Below are positions 1 through 9,827 of a DNA stretch of 42,568 nt, piece by piece. The stretch spans positions 1 through 42,568 of the forward strand of contig CANJQC010000038.1 of NCBI GenBank assembly GCA_947476295.1, written 5' to 3'. The notes beneath the pieces are model-generated. The model was not told the DNA's origin, made no database searches, and saw only the letters and a list, made by a program, of their open reading frames with translations. Source of the DNA: Planctomycetaceae bacterium. GTDB taxonomy: Bacteria; Planctomycetota; Planctomycetia; Planctomycetales; Planctomycetaceae. Within the stretch, counting starts at the first letter, position 1. Each line of letters starts with the position of its first letter. The position numbers were made by a program, and so were the translations under genes.

Positions 1-40
1 CAATGAGTCGCTCTTCCGCAGTCAGCTTTTCAAGTTCCAT
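1..40 (-). CDS. Partial: possible antitoxin/addiction-module N-terminus
   Basis: The minus strand starts an ATG at position 40, preceded by a good ribosome binding site (GGAGG about 8 bases upstream), and reads MELEKLTAEERLI before running off the left edge. The acidic 'LxKLTxEERL' opening is like the N-termini of small putative addiction-module proteins, which usually continue to an 'IWDSL' helix. Only 13 residues are visible, so the family call is an inference; the start itself (RBS plus ATG) is well supported. A partner toxin, if any, would lie outside the window. Confidence 0.4.
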   Translation of the reverse strand, partial: MELEKLTAEERLI

Positions 41-538
41 TATCGTTGCCTCCGTGAGATACAAAAATCAGAAGCAACCAGGTTAACTTAAACTACCCAA
101 AAGCGCAATCGTCCGCGACTGCACCCTTCACGGGCGGCCAATTATTGATGATGGGCAACTCGTAGGGTGTGACAAGCAACGCGCAGGCACACCCCATCAC
201 CGGTCTGGTGCGCCTGCGCTGCCGCTTGTCACACCCTACAAATTCACAAATTGGCCAGCCGTGCCGCAACCACCGCAATCCGCATGCCGCTCGCTGGATG
301 GTACGGTTTTAACTGCCGGATTCTGAGAAATCGAACAGAACTCAGTCGCCAAATGAGTTGGCTCTGGCATCCCTTTGCCGAGTGCTGTTCAATTCCAACA
401 AATTCTATTACATCGACTGACTCGGCGACTCATCGGCGGACATGCACCAACCCTCGGTAACTGTTCAGAAACGCACAACACAACACCGGCGGCTCACGCC
501 GTGCCGTTGACTCATCTCTTCCAACGAAGCACCAGGCA
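41..538. other. Intergenic stretch with one large hairpin
   Basis: No convincing gene was seen. The only structure is the 78-bp inverted repeat at 162-239, listed separately. Short open frames here have no recognisable sequence and overlap the hairpin. Confidence 0.6.
162..239. repeat. 78-bp imperfect palindrome (REP/MITE-like hairpin)
   Basis: A perfect 16-bp pair of arms, GTAGGGTGTGACAAGC at 162-177 and its reverse complement at 224-239, encloses a second 8-bp pair, GCGCAGGC at 181-188 and its complement at 212-219. The element sits between two divergently oriented starts, so it is not a terminator for either neighbour. It is most likely a dispersed intergenic palindrome. Confidence 0.75.
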
Positions 539-1537
539 ATGACACACCCTTTTCAACACGAACTTCAAACAGCACTCATGGCCGTGCGATGTGCCGCGAT
601 CGTTTGCCGATCGGTCCAGTCGGCCATTACAACTGAGTCTCTGGCAAAGAAAGACAAAAGCCCGGTGACGGTTGCAGACTTTGCAAGTCAGGCCATCGTG
701 TGTCGCCAGCTGCAGCTTGATTTTCCGGACGATCCAGTAATCGGCGAAGAAGGGGCAGCGGAACTCAGACTGCCAACCGGTAAAGAGTTCCTCGACCGCG
801 CGGTGCGTGAATGTGCGGCGGCAGGGGTAACGGCGTCTGCAGTGGAAGTTTGTGACTGGATTGACCGCGGCGGAGCGTCACAGCACAGCCCGCGATTCTG
901 GACGCTTGACCCGATCGACGGCACAAAAGGATTCCTGCGTAAGGAACAGTATGCAATTTCTCTGGCGTTGATTGTCAACGGTCAGATCGAAGTTGGAGTT
1001 CTGGGGTGCCCAAACATGCCTTTTGCCGACAAACCCGACGGCACAGGAGTGCTGGCATGGGCTGTCCGCGGACAAGGAGCTTGGATGCAGCCACTTTCGG
1101 AACCTCAAACATCACCCATTCGCATTAAGGTGACAACCGTCTCTAGGTCTGCCGACCTGCGTTTCTGTGAATCGGTCGAATCCGGACACAGCTCGCATGA
1201 CTGGTCGGGATTAATTGCCACAGAACTGGGCATTCATCTGGAACCAATCCGCATGGACAGCCAGTGCAAGTATCTCGCAGTGGCGCGCGGCGATGCGGAC
1301 TTGTACCTTCGCCTGCCGACGCGGAAAGGTTATCAGGAAAAGATCTGGGACCATGCCGGAGGAATACTGGTCGTGCTGGAAGCAGGCGGACACGTCACCG
1401 ATATCAACGGCGACGAACCTGACTTTCAGCACGGATCGTCTCTGACTCAAAATGAAGGCATGGTAGTAACCAATGGCCGTGCACATGACTCGGTCATCGC
1501 AGCCATCAGAAAACACGCCCCGGCAGAAATGGTGTAG
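539..1537 (+). CDS. 3'(2'),5'-bisphosphate nucleotidase, CysQ/HAL2-type inositol monophosphatase family
   Basis: A 332-residue lithium-sensitive phosphatase-fold protein. The metal-binding signatures of the inositol monophosphatase superfamily are all present: D47 in VADF, GEE at 69-71, LDPIDGTKGF at 123-132 and WDHAGG at 270-275. The 'DPIDGTKGF' form, with KGF after DGT, is typical of the HAL2/CysQ branch that hydrolyses 3'-phosphoadenosine 5'-phosphate to AMP, recycling a by-product of sulfate assimilation and sulfotransfer. The length fits the plant/yeast-like HAL2 group (about 320-360) better than short bacterial CysQ (about 250). The start is ATG at 539 with a weak AGG upstream. No sulfate-assimilation gene is adjacent. 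Substrate is inferred; inositol phosphatase activity is the alternative. Confidence 0.87.
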   Translation: MTHPFQHELQTALMAVRCAAIVCRSVQSAITTESLAKKDKSPVTVADFASQAIVCRQLQLDFPDDPVIGEEGAAELRLPTGKEFLDRAVRECAAAGVTASAVEVCDWIDRGGASQHSPRFWTLDPIDGTKGFLRKEQYAISLALIVNGQIEVGVLGCPNMPFADKPDGTGVLAWAVRGQGAWMQPLSEPQTSPIRIKVTTVSRSADLRFCESVESGHSSHDWSGLIATELGIHLEPIRMDSQCKYLAVARGDADLYLRLPTRKGYQEKIWDHAGGILVVLEAGGHVTDINGDEPDFQHGSSLTQNEGMVVTNGRAHDSVIAAIRKHAPAEMV

Positions 1538-1556
1538 ATCCGCGCGTTGGCAGCCG

Positions 1557-2195
1557 TCAATCTTCGTCTATTTCTATCCCGTCATCGGACGTCACCGGTA
1601 GGTTGCGTCGGTACCGCGCGTAGGCGACTTGTGAAAAGCCTCGGAGCGAACTGAATACTGTCTGCATAATCCCGGCACCGGATTCGTTGAGTAACGTGAA
1701 GGCGAGCAACGTCAGTCCCGCCGCACCGAACAGCAACCATGCTCGGTGCTGTTGATGACTTGCAAGATGCATCACAACTTCCGCGACCGCCGGCTGAACC
1801 AACGGTCGCGGTGCGATGGTCTTCACCTTTGCTCCGCCGAATACCAGACTGTTCGACACTGGCACGAATTCATTCTGTGGGTTGCCGGCCTGAGTGGCAT
1901 GGACCAGTCGATGGGCGAATTCAGGATCGCTTTTCAGGGCAGCGGCGACTCGTTCCAGATAATCGGCTTCGTCTTCCAATTCCTGCAGTCGCACGGCGTT
2001 TGTTGCATGCTGGTGCCGCACGCTGATCCAGTCTGCCAGCTTCGGCGACAACGATACCGCCGTGTACATCACAGCCGAAACCATCAGCGCGGACCAGAAC
2101 GCGATGGACATCAAAAATGAACCGACCGTCTGCGGAACTGCGATCAGCTCTTCAGAGGTCGGTTCAATATTGACGTCGGCTTCTTCGTCAGTCAT
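1557..2195 (-). CDS. Membrane protein with two TM segments and a coiled coil
   Basis: About 212 residues from the ATG at 2195; a GTG at 2210 would add five. An acidic N-terminus is followed by a hydrophobic segment (around residues 22-47, 'SFLMSIAFWSALMVSAVMY'), an amphipathic helical stretch rich in L/E ('RLQELEDEADYLERVAAAL', about 90-110), a basic middle region and a second hydrophobic segment ('AWLLFGAAGLTLLAFTLL', near 150-168), then an acidic tail. TM-then-coiled-coil order recalls FtsB/DivIC-type septum proteins, but nothing diagnostic is present and I do not assign a function. It lies downstream of enolase on the same strand with a 113-bp gap. Confidence 0.7.
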   Translation of the reverse strand: MTDEEADVNIEPTSEELIAVPQTVGSFLMSIAFWSALMVSAVMYTAVSLSPKLADWISVRHQHATNAVRLQELEDEADYLERVAAALKSDPEFAHRLVHATQAGNPQNEFVPVSNSLVFGGAKVKTIAPRPLVQPAVAEVVMHLASHQQHRAWLLFGAAGLTLLAFTLLNESGAGIMQTVFSSLRGFSQVAYARYRRNLPVTSDDGIEIDED

Positions 2196-2308
2196 CGCTG
2201 TTCGATTCACCCGATTTTGCGTGGGGAGATGTGTCCGGAACCTGAGTGCCAGGCATCCTTTGCGACACTTAGCTATTGGTTCCTGCCCCCTTTTGCTAGG
2301 TCAGAACA

Positions 2309-4023
<1,715 letters not shown>

Positions 4024-4773
4024 TTAAAGAAATTGATGAACCTGATTGCTGAAGTTGGATGCTTTGTTAATGGACAACGTTTCATCAATACCCCAACTGA
4101 CCGAACAATGATCGATGATGGCGTAGTTCCCGTTCCCCCCAAATCCGTCATGTTCACGCCCCTGTAAGTCGCTGGGACGAAATCTCAGGTAACGGATAAT
4201 GACGTGCTCGGTATCAAACGTGACCTTATAGTCCCTGATGCAGATGCCATCTCCGGGTGCTGTCTGACCGGTAATCGTGACGTAGGGATTGCGAATGGTC
4301 AGCGGCTTTTCTAATGCAATGGTCCCCGAAAGTCGGAAGATCACTGTACGCGGACCTGTGGCTTCGCATGCTGCGCGAACGCTGCCGGGGCCGGAGTCAT
4401 TCAGATTGATTACTTCGATCACACGGCCGCCACGTCCTCCGATTGTGAATTTTCCGAATCCCTCCGCGCCGGGAAACGCCGGTGGACGGTCTGGTCGGAG
4501 ATTCCGCAGCACGACGAACGGCGGATCGTCGTTGTAGACCAGATCCCCCAGCCAGCCTTCTGGCAATTTGACGTTATCAAAACGCCCCTGAACCGACTTC
4601 ACATTACCGCCGAATAGTTCAAAAGAACTCCCTTCGTGAGGCAGAATCCTGCCATCAAAATGGACTTCCAGTGTTCCGGAGAGCTGCCATGAGCCTTCAT
4701 TTCGAGTGTCTTGGCAATTTCGGAATCCATGGCTGCCAACTTCGACAGACGTTCCTGAATGACGGCCTGCTTT
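4024..4773 (-). pseudogene. Truncated pectate-lyase-like protein (both ends lost)
   Basis: The minus-strand frame is open from 4773 to a stop at 4024-4026. Its N-terminal part resembles the end of autotransporter/PEP-CTERM-type passenger repeats ('SGTLEVHFDGRILPHEGSSF', 'GRFDNVKLPEGW'). It then enters a parallel beta-helix lyase N-domain: AFPGAEGFGKFTIGGRGG, VIEVINLNDSGPGSVRAA, YVTITGQTAPGDGICIRDY and IIDHCSVSWGIDE, as in secreted pectate lyases of planctomycetes. At 4049 it runs straight into the IS1182-derived fragment, losing the rest of the beta-helix. No ATG start or signal peptide is in frame, only a GTG at 4602. I consider it dead; polysaccharide breakdown was presumably its original role. 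Confidence 0.78.
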
Positions 4774-5192
4774 TTAACTTCTAGTTCACTTTGCGGCATC
4801 ACACTGTAGATCCATTTAGGAACGCTCGTCAGGACGATCCCGCGAAAGATCATGTCATGGTGGAAGCGGTTCTTTTTCTCCACTGAGGCCGGAACCGAGC
4901 CAACGACGCCAAAATGACGACGCACCCGCGTACCAGAAAACTCATCGGTTCGACTCCCGAGGAAAATGACTCTGACCGGCCGGAACTGTCCCGGCAGCTC
5001 TTCACAGTGTCTGTGCAGAAGACCCCCGTGGCAAGCCGGTGACGAGTTTCCGTCACGCCGGAGCCGTCCAGACTGCCTGAAGATCGCGGAGGGTAGCCGA
5101 AGTCCGACCCGTTGATCATAATCCAGGCTGATTCGCCGAGGCACTCATTCTCGGATCAGTTCACGTCACACGACCAGGGAGACAAGACTCAG
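4774..5192. other. Intergenic debris between the lyase remnant and the sulfatase
   Basis: Minus-strand frames are open through much of this stretch, with helical, charged sequence such as 'VIQERLSKLAAMDSEIAK' near 4710-4770. None begins with a plausible start or belongs to a family I recognise. It may be residue of the gene whose end is the lyase fragment, or of a neighbour. Confidence 0.4.
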
Positions 5193-6668
5193 ATGTGCAA
5201 ATTGCCGCGAATGCTGTTGGGCCTCTTGTTCGTCATTTCAACTCCGAGTATGGCCGCCGAGGTGACGCGCCCGCCAAACGTTATCTTCATTCTCGCCGAC
5301 GATCTCGGTTATGGAGACCTCGGTTGCTACGGCTCGACCAAGATTCGCACGCCGAACATCGACCGACTCGCAACGGAAGGGATGCGTCTCACGCGGCACT
5401 ACAGCGGCAATGCTGTCTGCGCGCCGTCGCGCTGCGTCCTGATGACGGGTCTGCATCCTGGGCACGCTTTCATTCGCAACAACCGCACGGTTGGCGAGGA
5501 AGGCCAATATCCGATTCCGGCCGGCACGAAAACGCTTGTCCGGCGATTCCACAATGCTGGCTATTTCTGCGGCGCGTTCGGCAAATGGGGCCTTGGCGGC
5601 CCAACATCCGAAGGCCGCCCGCTGCAACAGGGGATCGATCGATTCTTCGGTTACAACTGCCAAGGTTTCGCGCACAACTTTTATCCCGATACGCTCTGGG
5701 ATAACGAAATGCGTGTTGCACTCAGAAACCCAAAATTCAAGGCTCACCAACCGCTTCCCGACAATGCCGACCCGAACGACCCCACAAGCTACCTGCCCTA
5801 TCGCGGAGAGGATTACTCCGCTGACGTCATTCACGCCCAGGCAATAAAATTCATCCGCGACAATTCCGCGCGGCCCTTTTTCTTGTATGTCCCCAGCACA
5901 ATTCCTCATCTGTCGCTGCAAGTGCCGGAAGATTCACTTGCCGAATACGTCGGTCAGATCGAAGACGCCCCCTACAAAGGCGAACGAAGATATCTGCCGC
6001 ACCAACACCCGCACGCCTGTTACGCGGCGATGGTGTCGCGGCTGGATCGTTATGTCGGCGAAATCGTCGCCGAGATAAAAGAACTCGACCTGGAACAAAA
6101 AACCATCATTATTTTTTCCTCCGACAACGGCCCTGCCGCTAATCAAGTCGGCGGCTCAGATTCTGATTTCTTTGATTCCGCTGGCGGCCTGACAGGAAAA
6201 AAGGGGTCGTTACAGGAAGGGGGCATCCGCGTACCGGGCATCGTCCGCTGGCCCGGAAAAATACCTGCGGGTATCGTCTCCGCGAGGATCACCGGCTTCG
6301 AAGACTGGACGCCGACACTGTTCGATCTTGCCGGGCTGAACCTGGAGGATCGCCAGAATCTCGACGGCATCAGCTTCGCCGACACACTGTGTGGAAAGCC
6401 TCAGCTGGAACGACCCTTCATGTATCGTGAGTTCGCTCGGCAGCAATCCGTCTGGTCTGGCAAGTGGAAGGCGATCCGCAATCACCTCGCCAAAGCCGAC
6501 GACCCGCTGGCAAATAAGACAGAACTCTACGATCTGGCAGCCGACCCAACGGAATCAAACGACGTGTCGGCCGCAAATCCTCAGGAACTCGCCCGACTGG
6601 AAAAAATTCTGGAAGACCAACATCGGCCCTCGGATTTGTTTCCGATTCCCGCGTTGGACGCGAAATAA
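5193..6668 (+). CDS. Secreted formylglycine-dependent sulfatase (arylsulfatase A family)
   Basis: A 491-residue sulfatase from the ATG at 5193, chosen because AGGGAGA precedes it and a clean signal peptide follows (MCKLPRMLLGLLFVIS, cleavage after SMAA). An upstream TTG at 5112 would bury the signal. The metal site NVIFILADDLGYGDLGCYG is near residues 29-47. The active-site motif CAPSR at 76-80 provides the cysteine converted to formylglycine, and GKWGLGG and FSSDNGP supply further ligands. It should hydrolyse sulfate esters on polysaccharides or other sulfated compounds outside the cytoplasm. The nearby truncated lyase fits a former polysaccharide locus. It converges on feoB with a 60-bp gap. 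Substrate cannot be told from the sequence. Confidence 0.93.
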   Translation: MCKLPRMLLGLLFVISTPSMAAEVTRPPNVIFILADDLGYGDLGCYGSTKIRTPNIDRLATEGMRLTRHYSGNAVCAPSRCVLMTGLHPGHAFIRNNRTVGEEGQYPIPAGTKTLVRRFHNAGYFCGAFGKWGLGGPTSEGRPLQQGIDRFFGYNCQGFAHNFYPDTLWDNEMRVALRNPKFKAHQPLPDNADPNDPTSYLPYRGEDYSADVIHAQAIKFIRDNSARPFFLYVPSTIPHLSLQVPEDSLAEYVGQIEDAPYKGERRYLPHQHPHACYAAMVSRLDRYVGEIVAEIKELDLEQKTIIIFSSDNGPAANQVGGSDSDFFDSAGGLTGKKGSLQEGGIRVPGIVRWPGKIPAGIVSARITGFEDWTPTLFDLAGLNLEDRQNLDGISFADTLCGKPQLERPFMYREFARQQSVWSGKWKAIRNHLAKADDPLANKTELYDLAADPTESNDVSAANPQELARLEKILEDQHRPSDLFPIPALDAK

Positions 6669-6711
6669 TTTGCAGTCGTAGTCGTCCTCAAAATTTTCCG
6701 AGAAGAACGTC

Positions 6712-6731
6712 TATTTCCGGGCCTTGCCTTA
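6712..6731 (-). repeat. 20-bp sequence abutting the feoB stop codon, shared with 9809-9827
   Basis: On the minus strand the feoB TAA continues as GGCAAGGCCCGGAAATA. The same string, minus one C, follows the TAA of the glycosyltransferase gene at 9809-9827. Both copies include the stop codon, so the match begins exactly at gene ends. Confidence 0.6.
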
Positions 6732-8972
6732 GAGACGCATTCCGATCTGATACGACAGGAACGCGCCGATGTAGGCCAGGACCGTCATATAGACGAAGGA
6801 AAATACCGGCCAACGCCAGCTGTTCGTTTCGCGGCGGATGACCATGAGTGTGGAGACACACTGCGCGCAAAGTGCGAAGAAAACCATGATCGATATGGCA
6901 ACGGGGATCGAAAATACGGGCGTTCCATCAGGCCATGTTGCCGCTTTCAGGGTGTCGCGGAGTCCGTCGTTTTCTTCGTCCACATCGCCGCCGAGGCTGT
7001 AGATTGTTCCCAGCGTTGCGATGACGACTTCTCGCGCTGGAAATGATGCAATGACTCCCACACCGATGCGCCAGTCCCAGCCCAGCGGTCTCACAAGGGG
7101 TTCGATAGCAACGCCCATGCGTCCCAATAAGCTTTGTTCCAGAAGCCGTGAATTTTGCAGATTCAACTGTGATGACAGAGCTTCAATTTCCGCACCGTTG
7201 GCGACTTCGTCTTCGGCCTGCAACGCCTCAATCTTCGCGTTAAGGTCGTACTGCTGAGCATGATCGCCGGGGAAGGATCCGGCAGCCCACACAAGCACAC
7301 TGGTCGCGAAAATTAACGTTCCGGCCCGTACGACAAATGACATCCCGCTCTCCCAGACACGTGACAACACGACGCGGGGCGATGGCATTCGGTAATCCGG
7401 CAGCTCCAGCAGGAACGGAGACGCTTCGCCTCGCAGCAACGTTTTGCGCAAAATCAGGGCAACGGGCACTGCGACAACTAGCCCGAGCGTGCTCATTGCA
7501 AACAACACAACGGCACGCAATGGAAGCCATCCGCCCAACAGATGCATATCCGGAATGAACGCTCCGATCATCAGAACATACACCGGCAACCGAGCAGAAC
7601 AACTCATCAGCGGCGCAATCAGAATCGTGACGAATCGGTCCCGCCGATCATCAATCACACGCGTCGCCATGACTCCCGGAACCGCGCAGGCGAACGATGA
7701 CATCAGCGGCAAAAACGAGCGACCGCTCAGTCCCAGCAGCCCCATCAGCCGATCCATCATAAATGCTGCGCGAGCCATGTAGCCGCAGTCTTCCAGCAGG
7801 CCGATAAACAGGAACAACAGACAGATCTGTGGCAGGAAGACCAGTACTGACCCGACACCAGCGACGATACCTTCTGTCAGCAGACTCCTTAGCGGCCCGG
7901 GTCCCATCGAATGATTGATCAGCGAACTGATCCAGCCCAGCATACCTTCAACGCCTTCACTCACCGGTTGTGAAAACCAGTAGATCGTCGAAAATACCAG
8001 CATCAAAACGGCCAGACAGATCAAAAATCCGAAGATGCGATGCGTCAAGACCGCGTCAATGCGATCGGTGAGGGAGGCCGATGGTGCTCGGGATCGAGTC
8101 TGCACGCGCGACAACAACTGGCTGATAAATCGGTAACGCTGTCTTGCTTCGATACCAGGGATCTCATCGCCTTGTTCAGCGAGGAGTTTTCGCGATTCCT
8201 CAAGGGCTTCTCTGTACGCTGATCCGGCGTCATTCGTCAGGAGACATTCCACCGAGCCGGCAGGATCAAGCAGACTGCGTGTCACCAGGAATGGCGAACG
8301 TTTCGCTGCCGGGATGCCTAGTGTCGAAAGCAATTCTTCGAGCCGCTCGATTTCCACGGAAACCGGGCCAGACAGAATCCCCGCGACAATTGGATAGGTT
8401 CGAAATGACGTGTCTTTAACGGCCTCAGTTGCAGCCAGAGATTCAACGACCGCCGTCTTGAGTTCACTCAACCCTTCTCGACGAGTCGCCGATGTTGCCA
8501 GGACACGTACACCCAGTTCGCGACTCAGAGATTCTGTATCAATCTGAATTCCTGCATGTACGGCGGCATCCCACATGTTCAGGCAGAGAATCACCGGACA
8601 ATCGACTTCCAGAACCTGTGTCGCGAGATACAGATTCCGCTCCAGCGCCGATGCGTTGCAAATGCAGACGATAAGATCAGGCTTCGGTTCATCGCAGCAG
8701 CCGGTCAACACCTGGACGGCGACCATTTCATCGGGCGACTTCGGAGAAAGGCTGTACGTTCCAGGCAGATCAATCAGTTCAATATCGCGCCCTGACCACT
8801 GCGTGCGACCGATGCGTTTTTCGACTGTGACGCCAGGGTAATTTCCAGTCCGGACACGCATGCCCGACAAGGCATTGAAGAGTGTGCTCTTGCCGGTGTT
8901 CGGATTACCAATCAATGCGACTCGCGCCGGGCGGGTACGGGGAGAACGGACTGAGGGCGAAGGCGCAGTCAC
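6729..8972 (-). CDS. feoB: Ferrous iron transporter FeoB
   Basis: A 747-residue inner-membrane Fe2+ transporter with an N-terminal G domain: G1 GNPNTGKS at 22-29, G3 DLPG at 68-71 and G4 NMWD at 132-135. A helical spacer follows, then two Gate regions ('CGYMARAAFMMDRLMGLLGLS' type and 'AREVVIATLGTIYSL') with about eight or more hydrophobic segments. The start is a GTG at 8972; no in-frame ATG lies near. It sits 113 bp downstream of feoA on the same strand, the normal feoA-feoB order. Regulation by a Fur-type protein is suggested by the palindrome at 9480-9494. The sequence after its stop codon matches that after the glycosyltransferase stop (see 9809-9827). Confidence 0.96.
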   Translation of the reverse strand: MTAPSPSVRSPRTRPARVALIGNPNTGKSTLFNALSGMRVRTGNYPGVTVEKRIGRTQWSGRDIELIDLPGTYSLSPKSPDEMVAVQVLTGCCDEPKPDLIVCICNASALERNLYLATQVLEVDCPVILCLNMWDAAVHAGIQIDTESLSRELGVRVLATSATRREGLSELKTAVVESLAATEAVKDTSFRTYPIVAGILSGPVSVEIERLEELLSTLGIPAAKRSPFLVTRSLLDPAGSVECLLTNDAGSAYREALEESRKLLAEQGDEIPGIEARQRYRFISQLLSRVQTRSRAPSASLTDRIDAVLTHRIFGFLICLAVLMLVFSTIYWFSQPVSEGVEGMLGWISSLINHSMGPGPLRSLLTEGIVAGVGSVLVFLPQICLLFLFIGLLEDCGYMARAAFMMDRLMGLLGLSGRSFLPLMSSFACAVPGVMATRVIDDRRDRFVTILIAPLMSCSARLPVYVLMIGAFIPDMHLLGGWLPLRAVVLFAMSTLGLVVAVPVALILRKTLLRGEASPFLLELPDYRMPSPRVVLSRVWESGMSFVVRAGTLIFATSVLVWAAGSFPGDHAQQYDLNAKIEALQAEDEVANGAEIEALSSQLNLQNSRLLEQSLLGRMGVAIEPLVRPLGWDWRIGVGVIASFPAREVVIATLGTIYSLGGDVDEENDGLRDTLKAATWPDGTPVFSIPVAISIMVFFALCAQCVSTLMVIRRETNSWRWPVFSFVYMTVLAYIGAFLSYQIGMRL

Positions 8973-9085
8973 AGCGATACCGCGAAAAGAGAACGCAGCT
9001 GTCCCAAATCCTCGATCAAATCCACATTCAGCAATAGGATGTGATTTCGATTACACAAAGAATCCACGTCGCTCGACTCCGTCCG

Positions 9086-9370
9086 TCAAGTGGCGGTAAG
9101 CTGCAACGCGCCGACCGGTGCGGCGGGATGAGATTCCAGCCAAGCAGCGTCGTTCGTCACCGAAATGCAGGCCGCTTCGGCAATTCGCATCGAGATCGAG
9201 ACACCATGAACCCGGTACTGAATCGGGCCACCAAACGGAGCCCTCCGTAAGACCTGAACAGCTGCGCCAGGCACGAATCCCATCTCCATGAGTCGCGAAG
9301 CAATCCGGCTATCCCCCGAAACTGCCGTAACAACCGCAGATGCACCAAGAGTCAAATCAGCCAATCGCAT
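9086..9370 (-). CDS. feoA: FeoA, ferrous iron transport accessory protein
   Basis: An SH3-like FeoA of 94 residues from the ATG at 9370; a GTG at 9379 would add three. The family pattern is visible: 'LADLTLGASAVVTAV', then 'RLMEMGFVPGAAVQVLRRAPFG' split across the middle strands, and 'YRVHGVSISMRIAEAACI' with the conserved SxxxRxxEAxxI ending. FeoA is a small cytoplasmic partner needed for FeoB-dependent Fe2+ uptake. The first gene of feoA-feoB, it lies about 110 bp downstream of a Fur-box-like palindrome. The tail ('SHPAAPVGALQLTAT') is slightly longer than in the shortest homologues. Confidence 0.93.
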   Translation of the reverse strand: MRLADLTLGASAVVTAVSGDSRIASRLMEMGFVPGAAVQVLRRAPFGGPIQYRVHGVSISMRIAEAACISVTNDAAWLESHPAAPVGALQLTAT

Positions 9371-9479
9371 TGTATTCACAGGACCACCGCCAACTCAAAA
9401 AACGGGAGAAACAAGGCTCGCAAAGGGCCAATGCACTCAAACCCAGATCATTGATGGCACGCCATAGGCATGTCGAAAG

Positions 9480-9494
9480 TGAGACTCAATCTCA
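9480..9494. promoter_or_regulatory. Candidate Fur box upstream of feoA
   Basis: TGAGACTCAATCTCA is a 7-1-7 inverted repeat with one mismatch, embedded in a perfect 8-bp pair AAGTGAGA/TCTCACTT (9477-9497). The spacing and TGA...TCA ends match the classical Fur-box architecture, and it lies 110 bp upstream of the feoA ATG. Fur control of feoAB is well established in other bacteria; binding here is inferred. Confidence 0.55.
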
Positions 9495-9628
9495 CTTCAC
9501 TATGAAAGGATATCGCAGATATGCCTCTTCCGGCCACAGACTTTCGCTTCGATTTTCAAAATTCCTGTGAATTGTTGATCGGGAGTCCGCAGGCGGAGTA
9601 TTGATTCTAGTCGTTTAATGGACTCATT

Positions 9629-9695
9629 CGTTTGACCCGACGCCAAAGGCGAGGCGTTTCCTGCGAACTCCTCCCCGTTGGGATCGGGTTAAACG
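9629..9695. repeat. Inverted repeat CGTTTGACCCGA ... TCGGGTTAAACG
   Basis: 12-bp arms at 9629-9640 and 9684-9695 with one mismatch, plus an inner CGCC/GGCG stem directly after the left arm. It is related in sequence to the hairpin at 3717-3743, pointing to a dispersed intergenic family. Confidence 0.55.
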
Positions 9696-9808
9696 ATTAA
9701 ATCAACAGACCGCAGGCTTGGAGCTCACTAAACGCAGCCTCGTCTGCGGCATCGAGATTAGACGGAAAAACAGTGCTATTTCCAGGTGATTCAGCGGGGC
9801 ACAGTTTT

Positions 9809-9827
9809 TATTTCCGGCCTTGCCTTA
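9809..9827 (-). repeat. 19-bp sequence abutting the glycosyltransferase stop, shared with 6712-6731
   Basis: The minus strand reads TAAGGCAAGGCCGGAAATA, beginning with the stop codon of the GT2 gene. It differs from the copy after feoB by one missing C. Confidence 0.6.

Larger units (their letters stand above)
9371..9824. other. feoA upstream region with palindromic repeats
   Basis: No gene is supported. From feoA outwards it holds the Fur-box-like palindrome (9480-9494), then a repeat-rich block at 9589-9770, including inverted arms at 9629-9640 and 9684-9695 (one mismatch) and a 'TTAAATCAACAGAC' string related to the hairpin at 33481-33523. It ends with the 19-bp sequence shared with the feoB end. 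Confidence 0.6.

Noticed and set aside
4599-5144. Long minus-strand open frame (181 codons) between the lyase remnant and sulfatase
   Set aside because: Its 3' part is out of frame with the recognisable lyase-linked sequence, and the rest has no family pattern; it overlaps a better-supported frame.
5238-5921. 227-codon open frame antisense to the sulfatase
   Set aside because: A shadow of the GC-rich sulfatase codons, with no domain, and the sense frame carries all sulfatase motifs.
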